From Spirochaetae bacterium HGW-Spirochaetae-4 (GTDB lineage: Bacteria; Spirochaetota; Spirochaetia; Sphaerochaetales; Sphaerochaetaceae), in NCBI GenBank assembly GCA_002839335.1, contig PGXU01000015.1, positions 1-64,000 of the forward strand: a stretch of 64,000 nt of DNA. Direction: 5' to 3'. Made by a program: the position numbers and the translations under genes. The notes beneath the pieces are model-generated. The model was not told where the DNA came from and made no database searches. It saw nothing but the letters and a program-made list of their open reading frames with translations. Of this stretch, positions 8,802-16,979 are shown piece after piece. Within the stretch, counting starts at the first letter, position 1. Every line of letters begins with the position of its first letter.

Positions 8802-9830
8802 CTATTTGATGATACCGATCTTATTTCGGTCGATGGTCAAGGCGACAGCGGAAATCAGTACGATACCATTCACGGCGCTCTGCATATAGGGATTGATCTG
8901 CATAAGGACCAATCCATTGTTCAAAGCAACGACAATGATCGTACCGATCACAGCATTCAAGGCTCCTCCGACACCACCGGACAGGGATACCCCTCCAACC
9001 GCAACTGCAGTCATAGCCGGGAACAACAGGTTGTTACCGTAGCGGGCAGCGGAGCTGTTGAGACGGGCGACCAGCAACAATCCGGCAAGACCGTATATCA
9101 TACCGGTCAGGCCAAAGATTGAAATCTTGATCCGATCCACCTTGACTCCGGCTTGCTTTGCCAGGATTTCATTTCCACCGATAGCATACATATGTTTTCC
9201 AAGTTTGGTCTTGTTTTGCATGATGTACAACACCAATCCAAGGAGTATCGCCAGGATAAATACTGTCGGAATTCCCAGGAACTCCGAAATGATGACCTTT
9301 TGGAAACGCAAATCACGCAACGGAATGCTCGAACCCTTGCTGATCATGATTGCCACACCGAACAGGGTCCAACTCATACCCAAGGTACTGATGAAACTCG
9401 GCATCCTGAGTTTGGTGTTCAGCAAGCCGTTCACCAGACCGGCTAGTCCACCGATCAGCATCACGATGGGAATTATCCAAAGCCCTACATCGTTTGCCGT
9501 AACCGAATTTTTCAATAGCAGTCCCGCCGAAACGGCAGTGATGGCCACGATTCCTTCCAACGAGAGGTCCATGGCGCCTAGGATGATCACTTGATGGACC
9601 GCAAGGCAGAGGATCATTGGGATTGCGGAAAGCCCCAATACCGTCATGATATTGGATATATGCAGGAATTGTCCGTTGGTACCAAGCGAAAAGATCAAAG
9701 CGACAATTCCCAAGGAGATGATCTGTCCGGATATCGGTATCGAGTGGTACAACTTTCCCACCGCTGAAGCCGATACCTTCGATCGCAAGGTGGAGATGTT
9801 TTCCAAACTTCTTGAGTTCTTGGTTTTCAT
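8802..9830 (-). CDS. sugar ABC transporter permease (RbsC type), first of two
   Basis: An inner-membrane permease of the CUT2 sugar family, 342 residues, with the family segment I-L-G-A-M-D-L-S-L-E-G in place of the common G-G-I-D-L-S-V-G, and a conserved glycine-rich V-G-G-V-S-L-S-G-G-V-G-G near the C-terminus. The ATG at 9830 is preferred over an upstream frame extension of 33 codons that runs through an intercistronic hairpin. Translation starts after a weak AGGA. It follows the binding-protein gene, separated by that hairpin. Confidence 0.87.
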   Translation of the reverse strand: MKTKNSRSLENISTLRSKVSASAVGKLYHSIPISGQIISLGIVALIFSLGTNGQFLHISNIMTVLGLSAIPMILCLAVHQVIILGAMDLSLEGIVAITAVSAGLLLKNSVTANDVGLWIIPIVMLIGGLAGLVNGLLNTKLRMPSFISTLGMSWTLFGVAIMISKGSSIPLRDLRFQKVIISEFLGIPTVFILAILLGLVLYIMQNKTKLGKHMYAIGGNEILAKQAGVKVDRIKISIFGLTGMIYGLAGLLLVARLNSSAARYGNNLLFPAMTAVAVGGVSLSGGVGGALNAVIGTIIVVALNNGLVLMQINPYMQSAVNGIVLISAVALTIDRNKIGIIK

Positions 9831-9865
9831 GGGATCCCATTTCCTTTTTTTACTGTCCAATGAAA

Positions 9866-9894
9866 CCAGTGTACGGCACACGGCCGTACACTGG
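9866..9894 (-). other. intercistronic hairpin after binding-protein gene
   Basis: A perfect 12-base inverted repeat (arms 9866-9877 and 9883-9894, loop of five) lies between the binding-protein stop codon and the permease start. On the transcribed strand it is followed by only TTT, so it is a poor terminator. It fits a 3' mRNA-stabilising or partial-attenuation hairpin that raises binding-protein output over the membrane genes. Confidence 0.7.
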
Positions 9895-9925
9895 AGCGTA
9901 CATACGTTAGATTTCTCCAGGACGA

Positions 9926-10963
9926 TCAATTCATCGGGCGGGAGAACGAGGCGAACAAATTCTCGAAATCGTAACTTGAAGCACCCTTCATGATCTCATC
10001 CACATTGTTGATATCGACGTTGGTGGCTTCCGCGAAGAACTGGCGCTGGTCCTTCGGCATCTTGGCGACATCGAGCTCGCCATTCTTTGCGGCAAGAGCG
10101 ATAGCCAAACCGATCCCAGCCTGATAGGTCGAATCGTTATAGACGGTTGCAGCTGCTTCACCCTTCTTGATGGCTTCATAGATTTCAGTTGTTCCATCGA
10201 CACCGGTAACCAAGACTTGTCCAGCCCTGCCTACAGCCCGAAGTGCTTCGAGGGCACCGAGTGCCATATTGTCGTTGGCAGCCCAGATACCCTTGATGTC
10301 CGGATGTGCGACCAGCATATTCCGGGTCTTTTCGTACGCGATCGTGCGGTCCCAGTCAGCGGCTTCGAAAGCGACCATTTGCACCTTCGGATGTTTCTTC
10401 AGGATATTCTGCAGACCAACAAAACGGTCTTGCGCGATGGAGTTGGAGAGCAAGCCCTGCAATGCGATGATCTTGCCTTCATACCCGAAACTCTTGAAAA
10501 GTGTCTCTGCGGTAAATTCACCTGCGCTGATACCGTCGAACGAAATGTGGCTGACCCAATTCTTATAGTCCCAGACTTTCACATCCTCGGGTTTGTTCCA
10601 CCAGGAAACCCAGTAGACACCAGCTGCATCCAATTCACGTGCCAACGGAATCACGTTCGGAGATTCGTTGGGATCGATCATGAATACTACGTTTCCATTG
10701 GTCTTCGCTACCAATGCACGGACATCGTTCAACTGCTTCTCGCTGGATCCTTCGCAAGTCAGAGTCACTACCGGCAGCCCTTCCAATTCTCCGAGCATAT
10801 CTGCTCCAACCTTATAGTTGGCTTGGTACGGATTTGTCAAAGTCCGGATCGCAATACTCAGTGTCGTCGGTGAAGCCGCAGCTTCTTTTCCACCTTGCGC
10901 AAACAATGGTGTGACCAGCACAAGCATTGCAAGAGCAATTATCAGTAAACCTCTTTTTTTCAT
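9926..10963 (-). CDS. periplasmic sugar-binding protein (RbsB-like)
   Basis: The solute receptor of the ROK-controlled importer, 345 residues. It starts with a signal peptide (M-K-K-R-G, hydrophobic core, then F-A-Q-G-G-K-E-A) without a lipobox cysteine, in the style seen in spirochaetes. The body is a type I periplasmic-binding-protein fold with V-T-G-V-D-G-T-T and A-A-N-D-N-M-A-L-G-A motifs of the ribose-binding class. The ATG at 10963 follows a strong AGGAGG; the longer upstream frame overlaps the regulator gene. It lies between the ROK regulator and the first permease gene, flanked on both sides by hairpins. Confidence 0.9.
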   Translation of the reverse strand: MKKRGLLIIALAMLVLVTPLFAQGGKEAAASPTTLSIAIRTLTNPYQANYKVGADMLGELEGLPVVTLTCEGSSEKQLNDVRALVAKTNGNVVFMIDPNESPNVIPLARELDAAGVYWVSWWNKPEDVKVWDYKNWVSHISFDGISAGEFTAETLFKSFGYEGKIIALQGLLSNSIAQDRFVGLQNILKKHPKVQMVAFEAADWDRTIAYEKTRNMLVAHPDIKGIWAANDNMALGALEALRAVGRAGQVLVTGVDGTTEIYEAIKKGEAAATVYNDSTYQAGIGLAIALAAKNGELDVAKMPKDQRQFFAEATNVDINNVDEIMKGASSYDFENLFASFSRPMN

Positions 10964-10985
10964 ACATTCCTCCTCGTATCTTTCT

Positions 10986-11000
10986 ACCTGCAACGCAGGT
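10986..11000 (-). other. short hairpin in leader of binding-protein gene
   Basis: ACCTGC-AAC-GCAGGT, a six-pair stem with a three-base loop, lies just after the ROK stop codon and about 23 bases before the binding-protein ATG, upstream of its AGGAGG site. It lacks a T-run. It may be a processing or 5'-stabilising hairpin. Confidence 0.45.
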
Positions 11001-11006
11001 CTATTT

Positions 11007-12227
11007 TCACCTGTAGAGTTCCTGTTCCTCGAAGAATTGGGATATACCGAAACAACCGGCACCGAGGGCACCGCGTTCGATTCCAAAGTCCGTATAGACG
11101 ATATCGAATTCCCGTTTCACCCTAGGGAGCGAAAGTTCTGAAAGCTTTTTCTTGATGTTTTCGATGAAATCTTGTCCCGCCTCGACATAAATACCTTGGA
11201 TTATTATCAGTTCGGGATCGCTGATCATGATCACATTGTTCAAGCCATTCGCAAAATAGGCGGCGATAAGATCCAACAGCTCGATTGCATAGGCATCACC
11301 CTGGTTCGCATGGATGAACAAGTCCCGGATGGAGACATCGGCAGGAGATTTGCCCTGGTAGATCGCAGATTCCCTATGGGTATCGTATCCTTGGCGCAAC
11401 AATCTGTTTATATGCTTGACGGATACTGCGGCTTCGAAGCACCCCTTTCCACCACAGATACAATCGGGACCATGGGGATCCACAATCACATGTCCAATTT
11501 CACCAGAGAGGTTGTTGAAACCATGCATGATCGTGCCTTGGACTATGATTCCAGCACCGACACCCTCTTCCATGGCATCGACAATCAGGAAGTCCTGCTT
11601 TCCGCGAGCCTTGCCCTTCATCCGTTCTGCACACGCCTGGAGCCTGTTGACTCCATCGAGGAAAATCGGGATATCCATATCGAACCGTTCCGCAAATTTC
11701 CGTATGAACGGGAAATTCTCCTGCCACTGCGGATAGTGGGGAGAGTAGATCGACTCTCCGGTATACGCATTGACAATACCCGGCAAGGCAATTACCACGT
11801 TGACCAACTTCTTGCCTTCCGCCCACTTGGAATTCCGGAAGCCTTTCGCTATGGAAACCAACTTGTCCACCATCTCAATATCCGAGACTGGTCGGTCCAC
11901 CACTTCATGGAACGATTGCACGTTCTGCAGTTTCAGGTCGGTCATACCAGCATAGATGAAATCAGGCCCGACATGCAGTGCAATCGCATAGCCATATTCC
12001 TGATTCAGCCGATATAGCTCGGGTCGTTTGCCACCTTCCAAGGTCGACTCGCCTTTTCCTGTCATAATGACCAGACCAAGATTCATATAGTGGTCGAGCA
12101 CCTTTTTCACAGTAGGGGTACTGACACGAACGGCCTTGGTTATTTGGGTTATGGGAACCTCTTCATGACTTCTTAAAAAATCGACGATGAATCGACGGTT
12201 GTTATGTTTTACGGATTGACGTTTCAT
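11007..12227 (-). CDS. ROK-family transcriptional regulator (XylR/NagC type)
   Basis: A 406-residue regulator: an N-terminal winged helix-turn-helix (about residues 10-60, with I-T-Q-I-T-K-A-V-R-V-S-T-P-T-V-K-K) joined to a ROK sugar-kinase-like domain. The ROK zinc motif is visible (C-I-C-G-G-K-G-C, with G-H-V ahead of it). Such proteins repress sugar operons until the sugar binds. It is the first gene of the transporter operon and so probably controls it and itself. No ribosome site precedes the ATG, and a candidate -10 box ends only six bases upstream, so the message may be leaderless. Confidence 0.88.
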   Translation of the reverse strand: MKRQSVKHNNRRFIVDFLRSHEEVPITQITKAVRVSTPTVKKVLDHYMNLGLVIMTGKGESTLEGGKRPELYRLNQEYGYAIALHVGPDFIYAGMTDLKLQNVQSFHEVVDRPVSDIEMVDKLVSIAKGFRNSKWAEGKKLVNVVIALPGIVNAYTGESIYSPHYPQWQENFPFIRKFAERFDMDIPIFLDGVNRLQACAERMKGKARGKQDFLIVDAMEEGVGAGIIVQGTIMHGFNNLSGEIGHVIVDPHGPDCICGGKGCFEAAVSVKHINRLLRQGYDTHRESAIYQGKSPADVSIRDLFIHANQGDAYAIELLDLIAAYFANGLNNVIMISDPELIIIQGIYVEAGQDFIENIKKKLSELSLPRVKREFDIVYTDFGIERGALGAGCFGISQFFEEQELYR

Positions 12228-12233
12228 ATTAGA

Positions 12234-12278
12234 AGAGTACCACGACTTTTTAGTTTGTCAACATGTTTTATAAACTAA
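12234..12278 (-). promoter_or_regulatory. promoter and XylR-like operator of the ROK operon
   Basis: Reading the minus strand, TTGACA (12256-12261), a 16-base spacer and TACTCT (12234-12239) form a candidate promoter. Overlapping the -35 is an inverted repeat, TTAGTTTGT at 12250-12258 and ATAAACTAA at 12270-12278. These arms resemble the xylose-operator arms bound by Gram-positive XylR, also a ROK protein, though the whole site is 29 bases here against about 25 there. Confidence 0.55.
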
Positions 12279-12373
12279 TTTTGTAATTGGTTTTCCAAAC
12301 ACATTTACTTTGAAGATATGGCAAAGCCTCTAAAAACCAATATCGGAAAATTTTATGTAATATACACTTTATC

Positions 12374-13219
12374 CTATTTCATAGAATACATTACACCAAT
12401 TTTTGTGAGCTCCACCTTCTGCTCGAGTCCAAACCGGTCGATCTCTTCCTGGGCCATAGCTTCATCGATCGTGTTGAAAGCGAACATGCCGAAATGGGTC
12501 CCCAACAATGGTGTGGCCACTGACTGGGAGATAATCAGGGCTTCGTGGAAATCCATATTCCCGACAATTCCACGGGATTCCTTCACCGGATCCCTCCCAT
12601 TGACCGGAAGCACGAAAAGGTCGCAAGGTCTGGCAGATGCCCACACCGACCATCGTCTGAAGATAGTGGTATCTCCCGCAAATAGTATAGTCTTGTCTGC
12701 AAAGGAAAACCGGTATGACAATGCCCAGACTTTAGCAGCGTCGAAATTCGGTTGTGGATGTGCGGCTGGAAATGATTCGATCCGAATCGAACCGTTGAAA
12801 GCAAACGGCGTTTCAGGTGAAACCGAACGAATCCTATCGTTGGATATACCACAATTTCCCAAAGATTCGATGCACCCGGGAGGCACAGCGAACACCGCCT
12901 TTGCATTGCATCGGCCCAACTGCTCCATCAAACCAGGGTCCAGATGATCCTCGTGCCCATGGGTCACCACAACCAGATCTATATCGGGCAGCAGAATATC
13001 GGCAATAGGGGCAGGTATCATGCGGTCATGCGCAAAGGGAAGGTTTCCATGGTTATGTTCGAGATAATTCGAGAGGTAGGCATCGACCAAAACCAACGTT
13101 CCATCGACAGAAAAGAGAAAGCCCGACTGCCCCAGCCACATGAAATGCACTCCGCGTGGCTGGAAAGTTTCCCTTGAGTCCACAGGGACCTGTATTTTCC
13201 GTTTTTTCAATACGTCCAT
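12374..13219 (-). CDS. metallo-beta-lactamase-fold hydrolase (UlaG/COG2220-like)
   Basis: A 281-residue MBL-fold enzyme. The metal motif H-G-H-E-D-H is at residues 87-92, and a later L-P-V-N-G-R-D motif matches the UlaG-type group, whose best-known member is the L-ascorbate-6-phosphate lactonase. A sugar-lactone or phosphodiester hydrolase role is therefore likely, cytoplasmic, no signal peptide. The ATG at 13219 follows GGAGG by five bases; the frame is open 52 codons further back but overlaps the cupin gene's end. It is the last gene of the glycyl radical operon. A related protein lies at 55660-56562. Confidence 0.82.
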   Translation of the reverse strand: MDVLKKRKIQVPVDSRETFQPRGVHFMWLGQSGFLFSVDGTLVLVDAYLSNYLEHNHGNLPFAHDRMIPAPIADILLPDIDLVVVTHGHEDHLDPGLMEQLGRCNAKAVFAVPPGCIESLGNCGISNDRIRSVSPETPFAFNGSIRIESFPAAHPQPNFDAAKVWALSYRFSFADKTILFAGDTTIFRRWSVWASARPCDLFVLPVNGRDPVKESRGIVGNMDFHEALIISQSVATPLLGTHFGMFAFNTIDEAMAQEEIDRFGLEQKVELTKIGVMYSMK

Positions 13220-13260
13220 GGGAACCTCCAATTGTCCATGGTCACCAGGATGGGACCTGT

Positions 13261-13725
13261 TCAGAGGACTACAGGAACCGTCAACTCCCGAAAATGGAGA
13301 TCGTTCGCCCCGGTACCATCCTTGAACAATACCAAGGCATGGGCATCGTACTGGTTCACCGGAAAAGGAATCCAATGCCAGGTATCGGGCTTCATCACCA
13401 CTGCCTGTCCCTGTTTTATAAGAAACGCACGTATGCGCGAATGGTCTGCCAATTCATCGTCATGCGGAGAAGCGACCAGGACCATGTCGGCATCCAAAGC
13501 CACGATCACTTCACTGGATCCATGGTGCCGCTCCATCTTTTCCACTCGTCGTTCGCGTGAGCGGCAAGACAGGATTCCTGTACAACAAAATGGTGCCAGC
13601 TTGATCATTCCCGCGGTGTCATGCCAATCGAATTCATTCTCTGCCTTCACATTCTCGATAGTGTCCATGGTGAGTATCTCACCGAATTCGGAAAAGTTCC
13701 TTTGGTTCAATGGTTGGATCTTCAT
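13261..13725 (-). CDS. ureidoglycolate-lyase-family cupin (AllA-like)
   Basis: A 154-residue protein with the AllA pattern: N-F-S-E-F-G-E near the N-terminus, M-E-R-H-H-G-S-S in the middle, R-A-F-L-I-K-Q-G, and a final W-H-W-I-P-F. Characterised AllA releases urea from ureidoglycolate to give glyoxylate. Nothing else in the operon belongs to allantoin breakdown, so a different small hydroxy-acid or sugar-acid substrate is possible. It starts two bases after the stop of the glycyl radical enzyme gene, so the two are translationally close and probably work in sequence. Confidence 0.72.
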   Translation of the reverse strand: MKIQPLNQRNFSEFGEILTMDTIENVKAENEFDWHDTAGMIKLAPFCCTGILSCRSRERRVEKMERHHGSSEVIVALDADMVLVASPHDDELADHSRIRAFLIKQGQAVVMKPDTWHWIPFPVNQYDAHALVLFKDGTGANDLHFRELTVPVVL

Positions 13726-13726
13726 A

Positions 13727-16063
13727 TTACAACTCCGTCCTTTGGATCAGTTCGTCTTGGGCCTTTTTTCCCATCTGCACAAAGTATGCGGCATATCCGA
13801 CAACCCGTACACAAAGATTCTTATATTTTTCAGGATTTTTCTGTGCCTCGATCAATTCGGCCTTGCCCACGACATTCATCTGCGCTTGCATACCACCCTT
13901 ACGCAGATATACTTCGAGAAGCGAGGCTAATTTGGCCAGCCCTTCCGGGCCTTCAACGGTCGACGGATGCAACCTGAGGTTCAAGGGACCACCGGTAATC
14001 CGGTTGAACGGCACCCGGGTGACCGAATTCAGAAGCGCGGTCATACCAGACTTGTCCGACCCGATATATGGTGACTGGTTCTCTGAAATCGGTGCTCCCG
14101 CCAATCGACCGTCGGCACTCGCCGCCAGTGCCTCTCCCATGGTTGTGAAATCCCTATCCGTCGAAATCGCCGGCATATAGGTGTACAGACCTTCCCTCTT
14201 CCGATTCATGTCAACGACGGCATCACAAAAGGCATCAACGACAATCTTGGCATATTCGTCCACACTATCCAGGTCGTTCCCGAATTTGGGCAACTTGAGC
14301 AGGTAGGTGCGCATCTCGTCGTACCCAACGAAATTCGCCTTGATTGCCTGCCTCAGTTCGGCCAATGTATACCGCTTTTCCCTGAAGACAGCGGTATCTA
14401 TCGCTGCAAGTGAATCGACGGCGGTCGCGAGACCACTACCCTGCAGGGTTACCTTATGGTATTTGGTCCCTCCAATCAGCCAAGTCGTGGCCGATTCGAT
14501 CGTCCCCTTGAGGAAAAGGTCCTCGATCCGGATGCGACCTTTGTTCCATTGGGATTCCTTTTCGTAATCCTGTTCCATCACCCGCCGATACTGGTCGAGC
14601 AGAAACGACATCTGCTGCCGATACCGGGCAATGAAGGCTTCCATGGACGGACAAGGTTCTTCCGGATCAAACTTCTTGCCTGCATACGGACCGCTCATCA
14701 ATCCGATCTGGATCCTATCACGCAGGCTGAAGTTGAGATCGGCATTGCGGCTCGGATCACCGAAAGGACGGCCACCATTGAGAGCCAATTCATATGGCCA
14801 TACCAAGTTCATCCACAGTTGTCGCAACCCTCCCTCCAGTGCCGGAATGTTGGGATCGTTGCAACCGTAGAATCCATATGAATAGACATCCTGCTCTTCG
14901 ATACCGAACTCCTTGAGGGCAGGAATCATGGTCTCATCGTTGTATATGACGACTGTAGCATTCATCCGCATGGCATCGACAACCTCTTTCCAGAAATCGG
15001 AATCGATACCATCATGCCACCTGACCACAATGAACGGATTCTTGAGTCGAAGCAACTTTGCGGCTTGTACCAGGAGAAACGAGAGCCTGTTCACACCGGA
15101 AGTTCCATTCGCCAGCTTGCCCGCAACAACAAGGTAGTTGGGATCATCGTACGAGACTTCAAGATTCTTGATGACCGAATCGTTTTCTTGCGACATGTGG
15201 TCGGTAGGGAACATGATTTCGTTATTCTTGTTATAAAACTCGACGATCAGTTCCAACGCTTCCTGTTCGGTGAGGGTTCCCGCTTCGATATCCTTGGCAA
15301 ACAGGGGTAACAGATACTGGTCCATACGGGAAAAATCAAAGACTCCGCAACCGGCTGTCTTCTGGGAAATCAACACGACCATCCACATCAATTGCAAAGC
15401 ATCGCGCAATCCCCTGGCACTTCCTGTGGCGATATGGGAGCACACTTCTGAAATTGTCTCCAAGCGATTCCGCTCCTGGAGATTCCCAGTCATCCGAGCC
15501 GCTTCGGCCGCATGCTTCGCGTATCGGGCGATGAATGCCGAATGCGCTTCATAGGCGATTTGGGCTCCTTGCAGGAACTGCATCTTCTCGGGGTCATCGT
15601 TGAATTCTCCACTTGCGAGCAATTCCGATACCCGGTTCGCATACCAACCCAACCCCTTGGTGACTATCGTTTCCCAATCGTATGCAAGGTGTCCGAGGGA
15701 AAAGAACACCGGGTTCCGCCGTTTGACCCAACCTGGGGAAAAATAAAAGTTCACCTGCCGCTGACGTTCCTCTTCGGATACCTGGGGCCCCCACCATTTT
15801 ACGCTCAAGCTTTCGGCATACTCCCGTTGCTCCGCAGTTGGAATTATCTCAAGCACCGAGCCCACTATCCGTTCGCCTTCATTGACGATAACCGTCATGT
15901 TGGCAAGGATATGTCCGAGGATGTGGGCGAACCGAACCGCATACGGTTCTCCGGTGTATTTCTTGACTGCTTCCTCTTGCAAGACGATCCGCTCGTAGAA
16001 GGTTGCCTCATCGCTTTTATCAAACCATTTCCCGATTGATTTCTGAACATGTTTCGGAATCAT
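13727..16063 (-). CDS. glycyl radical enzyme (PFL/dehydratase superfamily), substrate unknown
   Basis: An oxygen-sensitive radical enzyme of 778 residues, normal for the dehydratase/lyase branch. The glycyl radical motif R-V-V-G-Y-A-A-Y-F lies near the C-terminus (Gly756). The active-site cysteine is Cys401 in F-Y-G-C-N-D-P, where most dehydratase-type members have C-V-E-P; the base after the cysteine is thus Asp403, not Glu. This makes transfer of a known activity (glycerol, propanediol, choline, hydroxyproline, isethionate) unsafe. GGAGG precedes the ATG by six bases. Its activase gene is immediately upstream, and transporters and an SDR precede that. It may split or dehydrate a sugar-derived diol or acid. 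Confidence 0.92.
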   Translation of the reverse strand: MIPKHVQKSIGKWFDKSDEATFYERIVLQEEAVKKYTGEPYAVRFAHILGHILANMTVIVNEGERIVGSVLEIIPTAEQREYAESLSVKWWGPQVSEEERQRQVNFYFSPGWVKRRNPVFFSLGHLAYDWETIVTKGLGWYANRVSELLASGEFNDDPEKMQFLQGAQIAYEAHSAFIARYAKHAAEAARMTGNLQERNRLETISEVCSHIATGSARGLRDALQLMWMVVLISQKTAGCGVFDFSRMDQYLLPLFAKDIEAGTLTEQEALELIVEFYNKNNEIMFPTDHMSQENDSVIKNLEVSYDDPNYLVVAGKLANGTSGVNRLSFLLVQAAKLLRLKNPFIVVRWHDGIDSDFWKEVVDAMRMNATVVIYNDETMIPALKEFGIEEQDVYSYGFYGCNDPNIPALEGGLRQLWMNLVWPYELALNGGRPFGDPSRNADLNFSLRDRIQIGLMSGPYAGKKFDPEEPCPSMEAFIARYRQQMSFLLDQYRRVMEQDYEKESQWNKGRIRIEDLFLKGTIESATTWLIGGTKYHKVTLQGSGLATAVDSLAAIDTAVFREKRYTLAELRQAIKANFVGYDEMRTYLLKLPKFGNDLDSVDEYAKIVVDAFCDAVVDMNRKREGLYTYMPAISTDRDFTTMGEALAASADGRLAGAPISENQSPYIGSDKSGMTALLNSVTRVPFNRITGGPLNLRLHPSTVEGPEGLAKLASLLEVYLRKGGMQAQMNVVGKAELIEAQKNPEKYKNLCVRVVGYAAYFVQMGKKAQDELIQRTEL

Positions 16064-16075
16064 AGTATACCTCCG

Positions 16076-16978
16076 CTAGTATCCGATTACAGCAATAGCG
16101 TTTGCCCTGAAGCGTTGCGCAATAGTTTCCATGGCATTTCTGTCCGGTGCACGGAACGCTTCCTGTTCTCCTATCGCCCCATGGTACGAAGTGGCCTTCT
16201 CAAGGCCCAGATCATGATAAGCCAACAACTCCACCCCCAGCAGGGAGTCCCAACCGGAAAGAAACGCTATCGCATCCGCTATCTCCCGGTCGGAATCGTT
16301 GATCCCGGCAATGAGGGGCATCCTCACCAGCACCTGCTTGTCCATAGTACGTAACCGCCCGATATTCTCCCAGATCAAATCGGGATATACACCTGTACAA
16401 TCGTAATGGGTCTCGCGATCCATACTCTTGATATCCAGGAGGACCAAATCTATTTCGGGCAATACGGGAGCAATGACGTCCCATTCGAGGTTGAAGGCGG
16501 TATCCAATGCAACCGCAATACCCTCGTTGTGCAATCTACCAGCGACAACACGGACAAATTCAGCTTGTAATAAAGGTTCTCCACCGGAGAATGTGACACC
16601 CCCCCGAGAGTTCCGGTAATACTCGGCATCACGCATAAGTAGATCGAACAAGTCGGAATCACGAATATCTGTACCGGTTATCGCCAACGCATCCTGCATG
16701 CACACCGGGACGCAAAGTCCACAAGCTGTACACAAATGGAAATCGAACGTTCTCTGCCCCTGGTACATCGTGGTGGCTCCAGTAGGACACACACGTGCAC
16801 ATGCTCCACAATGCACACAAGCACTTTCCGAGTAATGCAATAATTTCGCATAGGGAATGGTCTCGGGATTATGGCACCACCGGCATCGCAGGTTGCATCC
16901 CTTGAGGAATACCGTGGTACGGATACCAGGGCCATCCTTTGTGCTGAACCGCTGTATGTGTGAATATCGACCCATCAT
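16076..16978 (-). CDS. glycyl radical enzyme activating protein (radical SAM)
   Basis: Installs the glycyl radical on the enzyme encoded next to it, using S-adenosylmethionine. The radical SAM cluster is Cys28-x3-Cys32-x2-Cys35 (C-N-L-R-C-R-W-C). Two further ferredoxin-like cluster motifs follow, Cys54/57/60/64 and Cys83/86/89/93, as in activases of the dehydratase type and unlike the short pyruvate formate-lyase activase. The F-S-G-G-E-P-L-L motif is near residue 150. Length is 300. It lies 12 bases before the enzyme gene and directly after the MFS gene. Confidence 0.95.
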   Translation of the reverse strand: MMGRYSHIQRFSTKDGPGIRTTVFLKGCNLRCRWCHNPETIPYAKLLHYSESACVHCGACARVCPTGATTMYQGQRTFDFHLCTACGLCVPVCMQDALAITGTDIRDSDLFDLLMRDAEYYRNSRGGVTFSGGEPLLQAEFVRVVAGRLHNEGIAVALDTAFNLEWDVIAPVLPEIDLVLLDIKSMDRETHYDCTGVYPDLIWENIGRLRTMDKQVLVRMPLIAGINDSDREIADAIAFLSGWDSLLGVELLAYHDLGLEKATSYHGAIGEQEAFRAPDRNAMETIAQRFRANAIAVIGY

Positions 16979-16979
16979 G

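Noticed and set aside
13261-13725. Allantoin or ureide degradation cluster
   Set aside because: Only the AllA-family protein fits; no allantoinase, allantoate hydrolase or ureidoglycolate dehydrogenase is present.
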